This document shows, piece after piece, positions 16,253-25,310 of a stretch of DNA of 33,507 bases. The stretch lies in the NCBI GenBank assembly GCA_023150095.1, contig JAKLLO010000035.1:1-33507 (forward strand). Direction: 5' to 3'. The DNA is from Zoogloea sp. (GTDB lineage: Bacteria; Pseudomonadota; Gammaproteobacteria; Burkholderiales; Rhodocyclaceae). Below the pieces are notes generated by a model, which was given only the letters and a program-made list of their open reading frames with translations, made no database searches and was not told the DNA's origin. Position 1 is the first letter of the stretch. Each line of letters begins with the position of its first letter. The position numbers were made by a program, and so were the translations under genes.

Positions 16253-17455
16253 TCAGGACACGGCTTCCGGGCTCTCCGCGGGCGGGACGACCCGGCGGTG
16301 GGCCGGATGGCGCGCCAGGGTCTTGCGGTAAAAGTCGGCCATCCGGCCGGCCATCGCGGTATCGGACCATCCCGCGGCCGTGATCGGCGCCTGTAAGGCC
16401 AGCGCCTGGCAGGCGGGCGGATCGGCCAGCAGGGTGCCGACGATCCGGCCGAAGGCGCCGGGTTCATCCGGCGCGGCGACGCAGCCCGGTGCGTCGGCCA
16501 GGATGTCGGCGGTGCCCATCGCCGCCAGTGCCACCACCGGCGTGCCGGCGGCCAGGGCTTCGATCAGCACCAGCCCCTGGGTTTCGGTGCGGGACGCGAA
16601 GACGAACAGGGTGGCGGCGGCGTAGCAGTCGGGCAGGTCGCGTTCGCGGTCGAGGTAGCCGAGGAAGCGTACTGCGGCTTCCAGTCCGAGCCGGGCCGCC
16701 TGACGTCGCAGGTCGTCCATCGCGGGGCCTTCGCCGGTGATGAGGAGGAGGGCGTCGGGGCTGTGGCGGATTGCTTCGGCAAACGCCTCGATCAGGAAGC
16801 CGATGTTCTTCTCGTGGGCGACGCGACCCACGTAGAGCGCCAGCGGGCGGTCGGCGCTGATGCCGTGGCGCTCACGGAAGGCGCTGCCGTCGCCGGTCGA
16901 GAATCGCGCCAGCGGGATGCCGGTGGGCAGGATCTCCATCGGCGTCTGTACGCCGTAGCCATCAAGCCGCCCGGCCATGGCCGACGAGGGAACGATGACC
17001 GCATCCACCGCGTTGCACTGCCGCCGCGAGAAGCGCCGGGCCAGCCCGCGCAGCCAGCTGGCAGGCAGGAAGGGCACGTAGTGCTGGAGGTATTCCTCGA
17101 ACAGCGTGTGGTAGGTGACAACCACCGGCATGCCCAGGTGGCGTGCGGCGGCCACGCCGGCGTAGTGGGCGATGAAGGGCGTCTGGATGTGGATCAGGTC
17201 GCAGTCGGCGGCGGCTTCCAGCACTCGGCGGTGCATGCCGTGCCAGGACACCAGGCGGTCTTCCGGGTCGTTCGGCAGGCGCCGGCCGGGCACGCGGACG
17301 ATGCCCGGCTCGTCGGGCTCGTCGCCGTAGCGGGGCACCACCAGGCGCACCTCGACACCTTCGCCGGCCAGCGCCCGGCGGAAGGTTTCCATCGAGGTGG
17401 ACACGCCGTTGATGCGCGGGAAATACACGTCCGAAACCATCAGCACACGCATCAT
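16253..17455 (-). CDS. Glycosyltransferase family 4 (GT-B fold)
   Basis: Protein of 400 aa. The N-terminal domain starts RVLMVSDVYFPRINGVSTSM, the usual opening of the GT4 mannosyl/glucosyl-transferase group that acts on lipid acceptors. The donor-binding half shows YVGRVAHEKN (209-218), ITGEGP and the EX7E motif ETQGLVLIE (291-299), all intact. It probably adds a sugar from a nucleotide donor to a lipid or envelope glycan on the inner face of the membrane. The start ATG at 17455 overlaps the stop of the upstream phosphatase (ATGA at 17452-17455), so the two are probably made together; a second ATG follows directly. A glycolipid role fits the coupled phosphatase but is inference. Confidence 0.92.
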   Translation of the reverse strand: MMRVLMVSDVYFPRINGVSTSMETFRRALAGEGVEVRLVVPRYGDEPDEPGIVRVPGRRLPNDPEDRLVSWHGMHRRVLEAAADCDLIHIQTPFIAHYAGVAAARHLGMPVVVTYHTLFEEYLQHYVPFLPASWLRGLARRFSRRQCNAVDAVIVPSSAMAGRLDGYGVQTPMEILPTGIPLARFSTGDGSAFRERHGISADRPLALYVGRVAHEKNIGFLIEAFAEAIRHSPDALLLITGEGPAMDDLRRQAARLGLEAAVRFLGYLDRERDLPDCYAAATLFVFASRTETQGLVLIEALAAGTPVVALAAMGTADILADAPGCVAAPDEPGAFGRIVGTLLADPPACQALALQAPITAAGWSDTAMAGRMADFYRKTLARHPAHRRVVPPAESPEAVS

Positions 17456-18288
17456 CGGGAGGCTTTCATGGCAACGCCGGCCGGTTCGGCGGCGGGGGAT
17501 GGGATGGCCTGGGGTGTGTCGTCGTCGGCCGCCGCGGGCAGCGCGAGGGGGCGGCCAGCGCCCCACACCACCAGCTCCAGCCGGCCGTCGAAGTGCTCGA
17601 CGATGGCGGTGCACGAATCCACCCAGTCGCCGCAGTTCACGTACAGCAGGCCGCCGACTTCCTTGATCGTGGCCCAGTGGATGTGGCCGCACACCACACC
17701 ATCGAGGCCGCGCTCGCGGGCGTGGTGGATGGCCGAATCCTCGAAATCGAAGATGAAGTTCAGGGCCGTCTTGATACGCCGCTTGGCGTAGCCGGCCAGC
17801 GACCAGTAGCCCGAACAGCCGAGCTTGCGGCGCACCCACGACAGCCACAGGTTGAGGCGCACCAGCTGGTTGTAGGCCACGTCGCCGAGCACCGCCACCC
17901 AGCGGTGGTGGCGCGTCACCTGGTCGAAGATGTCGCCGTGGATCAGTAGCAGGCGCTTGCCGTCGGCGGTCTCGTGGATCGCCTCGGGCAGCACCTCGAC
18001 GCCGCCGAAGGCGTTGCCCACGTAGTCGCGCAGCACTTCGTCGTGGTTGCCGGGGATGAACACGATGCGTTCCCCGTGGCGGGCCCGGCGCAGGAGCTTC
18101 TGGACCACCGTGTTGTGGCTGGGCAGCCAGCAGATGCTGCGGTGCATGGCCCAGAAGTCGACGATGTCGCCGATGAGGTAGGTCTGCTCGGCCTGGTAGT
18201 CACGCAGGAACTCCAGCAGATGGTCCGCCTGGCAGGCCCGCGTGCCGAGGTGGATGTCGGAGAGGAAGAGGGTGCGCACTTGCTGCAT
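17452..18288 (-). CDS. LpxH-like calcineurin-family metallophosphatase
   Basis: Protein of 278 aa with a complete binuclear metal site: SDIHLG (D11, H13), GDIVDFW (D41), GNHDE (N81, H82), HGD (H117) and GHIHWA (201-204). It is related to UDP-2,3-diacylglucosamine hydrolase (LpxH) but differs from true LpxH in its longer middle region (YWSLAGYAKRRIKTALNFIF) and an Ala/Pro-rich C-terminal tail, and belongs to the LpxH-like group often found beside glycosyltransferases. It probably removes a phosphate from a lipid or sugar-lipid intermediate at the membrane. It overlaps the GT4 gene by 4 bp and is divergent from the CorA-type gene. I give no symbol because lipid A lpxH itself is likely elsewhere. 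Confidence 0.87.
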   Translation of the reverse strand: MQQVRTLFLSDIHLGTRACQADHLLEFLRDYQAEQTYLIGDIVDFWAMHRSICWLPSHNTVVQKLLRRARHGERIVFIPGNHDEVLRDYVGNAFGGVEVLPEAIHETADGKRLLLIHGDIFDQVTRHHRWVAVLGDVAYNQLVRLNLWLSWVRRKLGCSGYWSLAGYAKRRIKTALNFIFDFEDSAIHHARERGLDGVVCGHIHWATIKEVGGLLYVNCGDWVDSCTAIVEHFDGRLELVVWGAGRPLALPAAADDDTPQAIPSPAAEPAGVAMKASR

Positions 18289-18376
18289 GCCCGCAACCGT
18301 AGCGGCGCAAGATGAACGCGCCGTGATGGATATGTTGAGCTTTGATGGCTGCGGCGGCTGTCACGTGGGCGTTACA

Positions 18377-18398
18377 GGCAGCCCTTAAGCTGGCTGCC
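18377..18398 (+). other. Leader hairpin upstream of CorA-type gene
   Basis: A 7-bp stem (GGCAGCC and GGCTGCC) around an 8-base loop CTTAAGCT, 26 bp before the start codon and just upstream of the AAAGGA ribosome site at 18415-18420. The same stem sequence occurs in the hairpin at 13498-13517. It could be a leader structure controlling translation, or chance. Confidence 0.4.
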
Positions 18399-18424
18399 GG
18401 GCCCGGCCAATAGCAAAGGAAGAC

Positions 18425-19732
18425 ATGTCCGCCAACAACATCGAGGAGCTGCTGAAAAAACACCGGCTGGTGGAGGACGTGGTGCATAACCAGAACATGC
18501 CCCGCCGTCAGCTGGTGGAGGTGATGGTGCATCGCAAGCACCTGGCCGAGATCCAGACCCTGCTGGCGCGCTTGCCGGCGGGCGAGATCGGCCGGCTGTT
18601 CGACGCGCTGGCGCCGGACGATGCGGAGCTGCTGTGGAAGCAGCTCGCCGCGAACCGCCGGCAGGAGGTGCTGTGGGAGGTCGCCGAACCGCTGCGGGCC
18701 CGGCTGGCCGGCAGCCCCGAGGCGGCGGTGTCGGATAGCCAGCTCAACGCCTTCGAGCTGGTGGATGGGCGCCTCCGCCAGCGGCCGATCACCGGCCGGC
18801 AGGACATGGACGGGATCACGCCCATGTGGGTGGATCTGGTCAATCCGACCCCGGCCGAGCGCGCCTACGTGGGCGAGCGCTTCGGCGTGCGCCTGCCCGA
18901 TCCGGGCGAGGCGACCGATCTGGAGGTGAGTTCACGCTTCCAGGTGGAGGAGGATGGTGACATCCACCTGCATTCCAACTTCCTGCTCGACCGGGACGGC
19001 GACGCGCGCAGTGTGCCGGTGGTCTTCATCCTCCACGCCGGCGTGCTGTTCACGGTGCGCAACGAGGAGCTGCCGGTGTTCCGCCTGCAGCGCCGTCGCA
19101 CGCACGCCCAGCCGGGCTACGTGACCGACTGCCTCGATCTGCTGATCGATCTCTACGGCGCCGACGTGGAGTACTGCGCCGATGCGCTGGAGAACATCTA
19201 CGCCACCCTCGGTCAGGTGGGCCGGCGGGTGCTGGGTGCGACCATGAGCGACGGCGAGGCGGCGGCGACGCTGGCGGTGATCGCCGAGGAGGAGGACATC
19301 AACGGGCGCATCCGCAGCAACATCCTCGACACCCAGCGGGCGCTGTCCTTCCTGATGCGCGGCAAGGTGCTGTCGGCCGGCCAGCAGGACGACACCCGGC
19401 AGATCCTGCGCGACATCGAATCCCTCAACAGCCACACGGCCTTCCTGTTCGACAAGATCAACTTCCTGATGGATGCGACGATCGGTTTCATCAACATCAA
19501 CCAGAACCAACGGGTGTCCCAGCTGACGGTGCTGGGCATGGTGTTCATGCCGATCAACATCCTGGCGGGGATTGGCGGGATGTCGGAGTTCTCGATGATG
19601 ACCGAGGGCATCCCGTGGCCGATCGCTTATGGCGCCTTCGTCGTGGGCGCGGGGCTGATCGGCTGGGGCACCTATCGGCTGCTTCAATACCTCGAGGTGA
19701 GGAAGGCGAGGGGCGCCGGACGGAAGGCGTAG
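18425..19732 (+). CDS. CorA-family divalent metal channel with MgtE-N-like domain
   Basis: Protein of 435 aa. Residues about 25-100 resemble the helical MgtE N domain (LVEVMVHRKHLAEIQTLLAR, then LPAGEIGRLFDALAPDDAEL). The rest follows the CorA plan: alpha/beta domain, a long stalk helix (FLFDKINFLMDATIGFININ), and two C-terminal membrane helices at about 366-386 and 400-425. In CorA the first helix ends in the Gly-Met-Asn selectivity signature; here the place reads GIGGMSEFSMM, that is Gly385-Met386-Ser387. Canonical CorA is a pentameric Mg/Co/Ni channel of the inner membrane, and ZntB-type relatives also vary this motif. Transport of a different ion, or proton-coupled transport, is therefore possible. 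AAAGGA four bases before the ATG sets the start. Confidence 0.9.
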   Translation: MSANNIEELLKKHRLVEDVVHNQNMPRRQLVEVMVHRKHLAEIQTLLARLPAGEIGRLFDALAPDDAELLWKQLAANRRQEVLWEVAEPLRARLAGSPEAAVSDSQLNAFELVDGRLRQRPITGRQDMDGITPMWVDLVNPTPAERAYVGERFGVRLPDPGEATDLEVSSRFQVEEDGDIHLHSNFLLDRDGDARSVPVVFILHAGVLFTVRNEELPVFRLQRRRTHAQPGYVTDCLDLLIDLYGADVEYCADALENIYATLGQVGRRVLGATMSDGEAAATLAVIAEEEDINGRIRSNILDTQRALSFLMRGKVLSAGQQDDTRQILRDIESLNSHTAFLFDKINFLMDATIGFININQNQRVSQLTVLGMVFMPINILAGIGGMSEFSMMTEGIPWPIAYGAFVVGAGLIGWGTYRLLQYLEVRKARGAGRKA

Positions 19733-19796
19733 GAGCACGCGCCGCCGGGTGTGCCGGTGGCAATGCCTTTGGTGCGGACGGGATTTGCGGCGGACG

Positions 19797-19818
19797 CCGC
19801 CCGGCGGGGGCCGGGCGG
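19797..19818. terminator. GC-rich hairpin between convergent genes
   Basis: A 9-bp perfect stem (CCGCCCGGC with GCCGGGCGG) around GGGG, in the 98-bp gap between the converging CorA-type and rhlE genes. There is no T-run, so it is at best a weak or Rho-assisted terminator. Confidence 0.4.
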
Positions 19819-19830
19819 GAAGGGTGAGGC

Positions 19831-21330
19831 TTAGTGCTTGCGGCCCAGGCCGCCGAGGAGGAAGGCGATCGGCCGCTGGGGTTTCTGGCCGCTGCGCAGC
19901 TCGGCGGTGGCGGAATCGCCTTCGGCGCTGCCGGCGTCACCGGCGGGGTTGCGCTGCTCGTAGGGCTTGCTGAAGTCGAAGCCGTCCGGCGCGATGTGCG
20001 AAGGCTGGCGCGAACGCGGGCTGCGCTCACGGGGCTCGCGGGTTTCACGGGCTTCGCGCGGCTCGCGTTCGGAGCGCTTGCGGCGCTCGCTGCTGCCTTC
20101 GGCGGCACGCGGCGCGGCGGCGGGCGACGGGGCGCTGCTGCTGCTGCGACGGCGCTTGCCACCTTCGGCGTCGAAGAAATCGGGCTCGGGGTCGTAGCCG
20201 GGGACGACTTCCTGGCGGATCTCGAGCTTGATGAGCTTCTGGATGTCGGCGAGGCGGTGGCGCTCTTCGGAGCTCACCAGCGATACGGCCTTGCCCTTCT
20301 TGCCGGCCCGGCCGGTGCGGCCGATGCGGTGGACGTAGTCTTCGGCGGTGTGGGGCAGTTCGAAGTTGATGACCGAGGGCAGATCCTCGATGTCGAGGCC
20401 GCGGGCGGCCACGTCGGTGGCCACCAGCACGCGGACCTTGCCGCTCTTGAAGTTCTCGAGGGTTTCGGTGCGGGCCTGCTGGCTCTTGTCGCCGTGGATC
20501 GAATCGGCCGAGATGCCGTGGCGCTCGAGGAAGTGAGCGAGGCGGCTGCAGGCAAACTTGGTATCGACGAAGACCAGCACCTGGTTGGTTTCGTCCTCGT
20601 GGCGGACGATGTGGGCCAGCAGGTTGCGCTTGAGGCCGCTGGAGACCGGATGCACCACGTGGTCGATGGTCTCGCTGACCATGTTGCGGCGGGCGACCTC
20701 GATGAGCTGCGGGTTCTTCAGCATCTGGTCGGCGAGCTTCTTGATCTCGTCCGAGAAGGTGGCCGAGAACAGCAGGCTCTGGCGGTTGGCCGGCAGCAGC
20801 GCGAGGATGCGGCGGATGTCCGGGATGAAGCCCATGTCGAGCATGCGGTCGGCTTCATCGAGGATCAGGAACTCGACCTGCCCGAGGGCGATGGTCTTCT
20901 GTTGCACGTGGTCGAGCAGGCGGCCGGGGGTGGCCACCACGATCTCGATGCCGCGGCGCAGTTCCTGGATCTGGGGGTTCATGTCGACGCCACCGTAGAT
21001 GCAGGTGCTGCGCAGCGGGACATGCTTGGAATACATCTTGACCGACTCGTAGACCTGCATCGCAAGCTCGCGCGTCGGGGCCAGGATCAGCGCGCGCACC
21101 GGGTGGCGGGCGGGGCTGGTCGAGGTGCTGGCGTGGCGGGCAAGGCGGTTGAGCAGCGGCAGGGTGAAACCTGCGGTCTTGCCGGTGCCCGTCTGGGCGC
21201 CGCCCATGACGTCGTGGCCCGCGAGGACGACCGGAATCGCCTGGCGCTGGATGGGCGTCGGCGTGGTGTAGCCGGCGTCGGTGACGGCTTGCAGGATTTC
21301 GGGAATGAGGCCGAGTTCGGAGAACGACAT
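19831..21330 (-). CDS. rhlE: DEAD-box RNA helicase RhlE
   Basis: Protein of 499 aa. Helicase motifs run in order: Q motif (TPTPIQ), AQTGTGKT (45-52), PTRELA, TPGRLLD, DEAD (158-161), SAT (189-191), then the second RecA domain with VFVDTK, ATDVAARGLD and HRIGRTGRAG. After about residue 375 a low-complexity tail begins, rich in Arg, Glu and Ser (SSERRKRSEREPREARETRE), ending in GFDFSKPYE and LGGLGRKH. RhlE uses ATP to remodel RNA in ribosome assembly and RNA turnover, and basic tails help RNA binding. I chose the ATG at 21330 (MSFSELGL), the usual RhlE beginning; a GTG at 21342 is in frame. It lies 80 bp downstream of rlmM on the same strand. Confidence 0.94.
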   Translation of the reverse strand: MSFSELGLIPEILQAVTDAGYTTPTPIQRQAIPVVLAGHDVMGGAQTGTGKTAGFTLPLLNRLARHASTSTSPARHPVRALILAPTRELAMQVYESVKMYSKHVPLRSTCIYGGVDMNPQIQELRRGIEIVVATPGRLLDHVQQKTIALGQVEFLILDEADRMLDMGFIPDIRRILALLPANRQSLLFSATFSDEIKKLADQMLKNPQLIEVARRNMVSETIDHVVHPVSSGLKRNLLAHIVRHEDETNQVLVFVDTKFACSRLAHFLERHGISADSIHGDKSQQARTETLENFKSGKVRVLVATDVAARGLDIEDLPSVINFELPHTAEDYVHRIGRTGRAGKKGKAVSLVSSEERHRLADIQKLIKLEIRQEVVPGYDPEPDFFDAEGGKRRRSSSSAPSPAAAPRAAEGSSERRKRSEREPREARETREPRERSPRSRQPSHIAPDGFDFSKPYEQRNPAGDAGSAEGDSATAELRSGQKPQRPIAFLLGGLGRKH

Positions 21331-21391
21331 GGATGTGGTCACGTTGTGGGTGCCGCCGCTTTACTGCGGTGCACCATAAAAACAGTCAGAC

Positions 21392-21397
21392 ATTATA
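21392..21397 (-). promoter_or_regulatory. Candidate -10 element for rhlE
   Basis: Read leftward this is a perfect TATAAT, 62 bp upstream of the rhlE ATG and inside the rlmM-rhlE gap. No convincing -35 lies 17 bp away, so another factor or a weak promoter is implied. It would give rhlE a leader of about 55 nt. Confidence 0.4.
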
Positions 21398-21410
21398 CAT
21401 CGCGCACGCC

Positions 21411-22499
21411 CTAGCGCCGCGTGAGATAGCACGTGACCTCTTCGCGATCATGATAAAGGTGCTTGATTCGCAAAATGTATTTGATCCCGGCGGCGGAAAG
21501 CCGGGCGTCGATCAGGGCGCGGCAGCGTTCCACTTCGTCGTGGCGGCGCTTCATGGGCAGCTTGAGGTTGAAGATGCTGCGTCGGCAGCGCCCGGTGGCG
21601 AACCAGTCGGCGATCAGCGGGGCGATCCTGGAGGGCTGTTCGACCATGTCGCAGACCAGCCAGTCCACGGCCTTCTTGGGCTTCCAGGTGAAGCCGTCGG
21701 CGCGCAGGTGCTCGATCAGGCCGGTGGCGATGGCCGACGGGGCGAGCGGGCCGTTGTCGATGGCGGTGACGCGAATTCCGCGGCTGGCGAGCTGCCAGCT
21801 CCAGCCGCCGGGCGCGGCGCCCAGGTCGACTGCGGTGAGGCCGGCGCGCAGGGTGGATTTCTGTTCGTCGGCGGTGAGCAGCGTGAGGAAGGCTTCGGCC
21901 AGCTTGAGGGTCGAGCGGCTGGGCGCCTCCTTGGGCATGCGCAGGCGCGGAATGCCCATCGGCCAGGATGAGCCTTCGCTGGCGAGGCTGACGCCGAGCC
22001 ACGCCCGTTTCGGGCCCTCGAAGAACACGTGCAGGCGTGGCAGGTGGGGCGAATCGGGGCGCAGCAGGCCGTCCATGGCGAGGGCGTCTTCGAGCAGCGG
22101 GCCGAACCGGCGCAGGAAGCCGGATTGCTCCTTGCCGTCGTTGGTGTCCGGGGTTTCGGGCAGCAGCGCCGAGAAGCGTTCGCCGGTGGCGGCGATGGCC
22201 TCGCGCAGCGGGGTGAGGCGGTCGCGGTCGGGCAGGTCGTCAACCACCGCGAGCACCTGGAAGGCCTGGCGGCTGAAGATCAGCCGGGCAAGATCGAGGC
22301 GGCGGCGGATCACGTCGTGGGCTTCGGGGGCGGTCAGTTCGAAGACCACGAAGCCGCTATTCGGCTGGGTGTCGGTTTCACCGGTGAGGCGCGCGGCGCG
22401 CGCGGCGGCGGTGAGCTCGGCGCTGGCGTCGGCTTCGAAGCCGGGGCGGCATTGCACCAGAATGCCGAGGGCGGCGCAGGGCGAGGGGGCGGACGTCAT
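21411..22499 (-). CDS. rlmM: 23S rRNA 2'-O-ribose methyltransferase RlmM
   Basis: Protein of 362 aa, normal for RlmM, which methylates the 2'-O of C2498 in 23S rRNA using S-adenosylmethionine. The N-terminal half is a THUMP-type RNA-binding region (ILVQCRPGFEADASAELTAA). The middle has the conserved HVFFEGPKRAWLGVSLASEG and GIPRLRMPKEAPSRSTLKLAE blocks (read as two parts around RMPK), and the methyltransferase domain carries the SAM loop VDLGAAPGGWSWQL and FNLKLPMKRR. The start is the ATG at 22499 (MTSAPSPCAALGILVQCRPG); longer upstream readings have no family support. rhlE follows, so two RNA-acting genes are neighbours. The upstream gap is shared with the divergent aldo/keto reductase gene. 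Confidence 0.92.
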   Translation of the reverse strand: MTSAPSPCAALGILVQCRPGFEADASAELTAAARAARLTGETDTQPNSGFVVFELTAPEAHDVIRRRLDLARLIFSRQAFQVLAVVDDLPDRDRLTPLREAIAATGERFSALLPETPDTNDGKEQSGFLRRFGPLLEDALAMDGLLRPDSPHLPRLHVFFEGPKRAWLGVSLASEGSSWPMGIPRLRMPKEAPSRSTLKLAEAFLTLLTADEQKSTLRAGLTAVDLGAAPGGWSWQLASRGIRVTAIDNGPLAPSAIATGLIEHLRADGFTWKPKKAVDWLVCDMVEQPSRIAPLIADWFATGRCRRSIFNLKLPMKRRHDEVERCRALIDARLSAAGIKYILRIKHLYHDREEVTCYLTRR

Positions 22500-22689
22500 G
22501 GATTTGTAACCGGGGCGGAGGGCGGCGGTGTCGGGTGTAATATCAGGGGTGGGCGATCCGGAATATGCAGACCCACCCGGCATTCGGACTGTTCGTGCGC
22601 CGGACGGCGCTTGGCCCGGATGATAACCGATCATCGCGTACCCTCCTGTACGCCCCGGCTTCGCCGCCGTTTTTCTGGAGATTTGTCTG

Positions 22690-23727
<1,038 letters not shown>

Positions 23728-23775
23728 ATGTCGGGCCGCCCGCGTGTTGGCGTGGGCGCCCATTTTGGGGAGGGT

Positions 23776-25305
23776 GTGTTGAAGGAAATTGTGGCGGCTC
23801 AGGACGTGCGGATTGGCATGTTCGTTTCCGAGCTGGATCGTCCATGGCTGGAGTCGCCGTTCCTGCTCCAGGGCTTCCTGGTCGAGGACCAGGCGACGCT
23901 GGACCAGTTGCGCAGTGTCTGCCGCTTTGTTTATGTGGATCGGGCCCGGTCGGCCGGAGATGCCTGGCGCGCGCCTGCGCCCGAGCCCGGCGCTGATCTG
24001 CCGGATCGCGTAGCGTCGCCGGGGGCCTTTCAGGTGCCATCGGAGGTACGCCGTCGCCCGACGGATTTCTTTGCCCTGCTGCGTTCGCTGCGCGTTGCCA
24101 GCCGCCCGCCGGCGACGGATGACGGCGCCACTTCGTCGGCGCCCTGGTGCCACATCTATCCCGATGCGCCGACGGCGCGCCCCCAGGGCGTGGCCGAATC
24201 CCGGCCCGACGATTACCTCGCCAGTGCATCCGGGCGTCCGCTCATCACCGGCAGCAGTGCGCCAGCCCGGCGTGGCGGTGCGCGCCTGACGGTCGAGGAC
24301 GATGGCCGTGGATCGGGCGTCAGCGGCGTCGGCATGATTCACGCCGAGCCTACGGTGCCGGTCGAAGAGGAAATCGTTGCCGCGTTGCCGCTGGTCGATG
24401 AGGCCCACATGCTGCTGGAGCAGGTGGCTCAGGATGTCCAGCGCAGCCTCAATCCGGATCTCGAACGGCTGCGTGGGGTGGTGTCCGAGCTGGTGCTGAG
24501 CGTGGCCCGCAACCCGGACGCGCTGGTGTGGCTGTCGCGGCTCCGGCAGACCGATCAGTACAGTTACGACCATTCCCTCGACGTGTCGGCCCACGTGATG
24601 ATCTTCGGACGCTACCTGGGCCTCGGCGAGGAATCCATCGCCGCGCTCGGCATGGCCGGCATGCTGCAGGACGTGGGCAAGCTGCGCCTGCCGGTGCGCC
24701 TGCTGCAGAAGGCCGGGCCGGTGTCGCCGCGCGAGTACGAGATCTTCAAGACCCACGTGGAGTATTCGCTGCAGATCCTGGCCGATTCGCCCCACGCCAC
24801 GCCTCAGGTGCTCGAGATCGTCGCTCGCCACCATGAGCGCTGCGACGGCAGCGGCTATCCCTTCGGCCTGAAAGGCAATGAGGTCGGGCTGATGGGGGAG
24901 ATCGCCGGCATCTGCGACATCTACTGTGCGATGACCCGCGAGCGGCCCTACGGCGAGGCGGCCAGTTCCCAGTCGGCCCTCGATGCGGTGCGTGTCCAGC
25001 GGGGCACGCGCTTCTCCGAGAGCACCGTGGATCAGTTCGTCCAGTGCATCGGCCTGTACCCGGTGGGCACGCTGGTCGAACTCAACACCGGCGAGGTCGC
25101 GGTGGTCGTCGCCCAGAACCGCATCCGGCGCCTCAAGCCGCGGGTGATGATCCTGCTCGGCCCCGACAAGAAACCCAACCCTTACCCCCATACCCTCGAC
25201 CTGCTCTACGATCTGCCCTCTGCAACCGGCGAACCCTACGCCATCGTCCGGGCCCTGCCGCCCGGCGCCTATGGCGTCGAGCCTTCCGAGTTCTATCTGG
25301 CGTAA
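23776..25305 (+). CDS. HD-GYP domain protein with degenerate HD motif
   Basis: About 509 aa. The N-terminal 55 residues resemble DUF3391 (VAAQDVRIGMFVSELDRPWL), then an Ala/Pro/Arg-rich linker of about 140 residues, then an HD-GYP domain. That family hydrolyses cyclic di-GMP with a two- or three-metal centre. Most ligands are present: first His in YDHSLDV (H266), THVEYS, HHERCDGSGYP (GYP at 360-362) and CDIY. The family HD pair, however, reads Gln298-Asp299 (MLQDVGKLRLP). Activity may be altered or lost. I chose the GTG at 23776 because GGGGAGG precedes it and the product starts LKEIVAAQ. The TTG at 23779 is equally good by spacing, and an ATG at 23728 directly after the tas stop is the longer choice. 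The EAL gene follows after 5 bp. Confidence 0.88.
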   Translation: MLKEIVAAQDVRIGMFVSELDRPWLESPFLLQGFLVEDQATLDQLRSVCRFVYVDRARSAGDAWRAPAPEPGADLPDRVASPGAFQVPSEVRRRPTDFFALLRSLRVASRPPATDDGATSSAPWCHIYPDAPTARPQGVAESRPDDYLASASGRPLITGSSAPARRGGARLTVEDDGRGSGVSGVGMIHAEPTVPVEEEIVAALPLVDEAHMLLEQVAQDVQRSLNPDLERLRGVVSELVLSVARNPDALVWLSRLRQTDQYSYDHSLDVSAHVMIFGRYLGLGEESIAALGMAGMLQDVGKLRLPVRLLQKAGPVSPREYEIFKTHVEYSLQILADSPHATPQVLEIVARHHERCDGSGYPFGLKGNEVGLMGEIAGICDIYCAMTRERPYGEAASSQSALDAVRVQRGTRFSESTVDQFVQCIGLYPVGTLVELNTGEVAVVVAQNRIRRLKPRVMILLGPDKKPNPYPHTLDLLYDLPSATGEPYAIVRALPPGAYGVEPSEFYLA

Positions 25306-25310
25306 CGCGC

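Noticed and set aside
19834..21414. Open frame of 526 codons on the plus strand opposite rhlE
   Set aside because: Antisense shadow of a gene with a complete set of helicase motifs; the product is Ala/Gly/Val-rich without recognisable domains.
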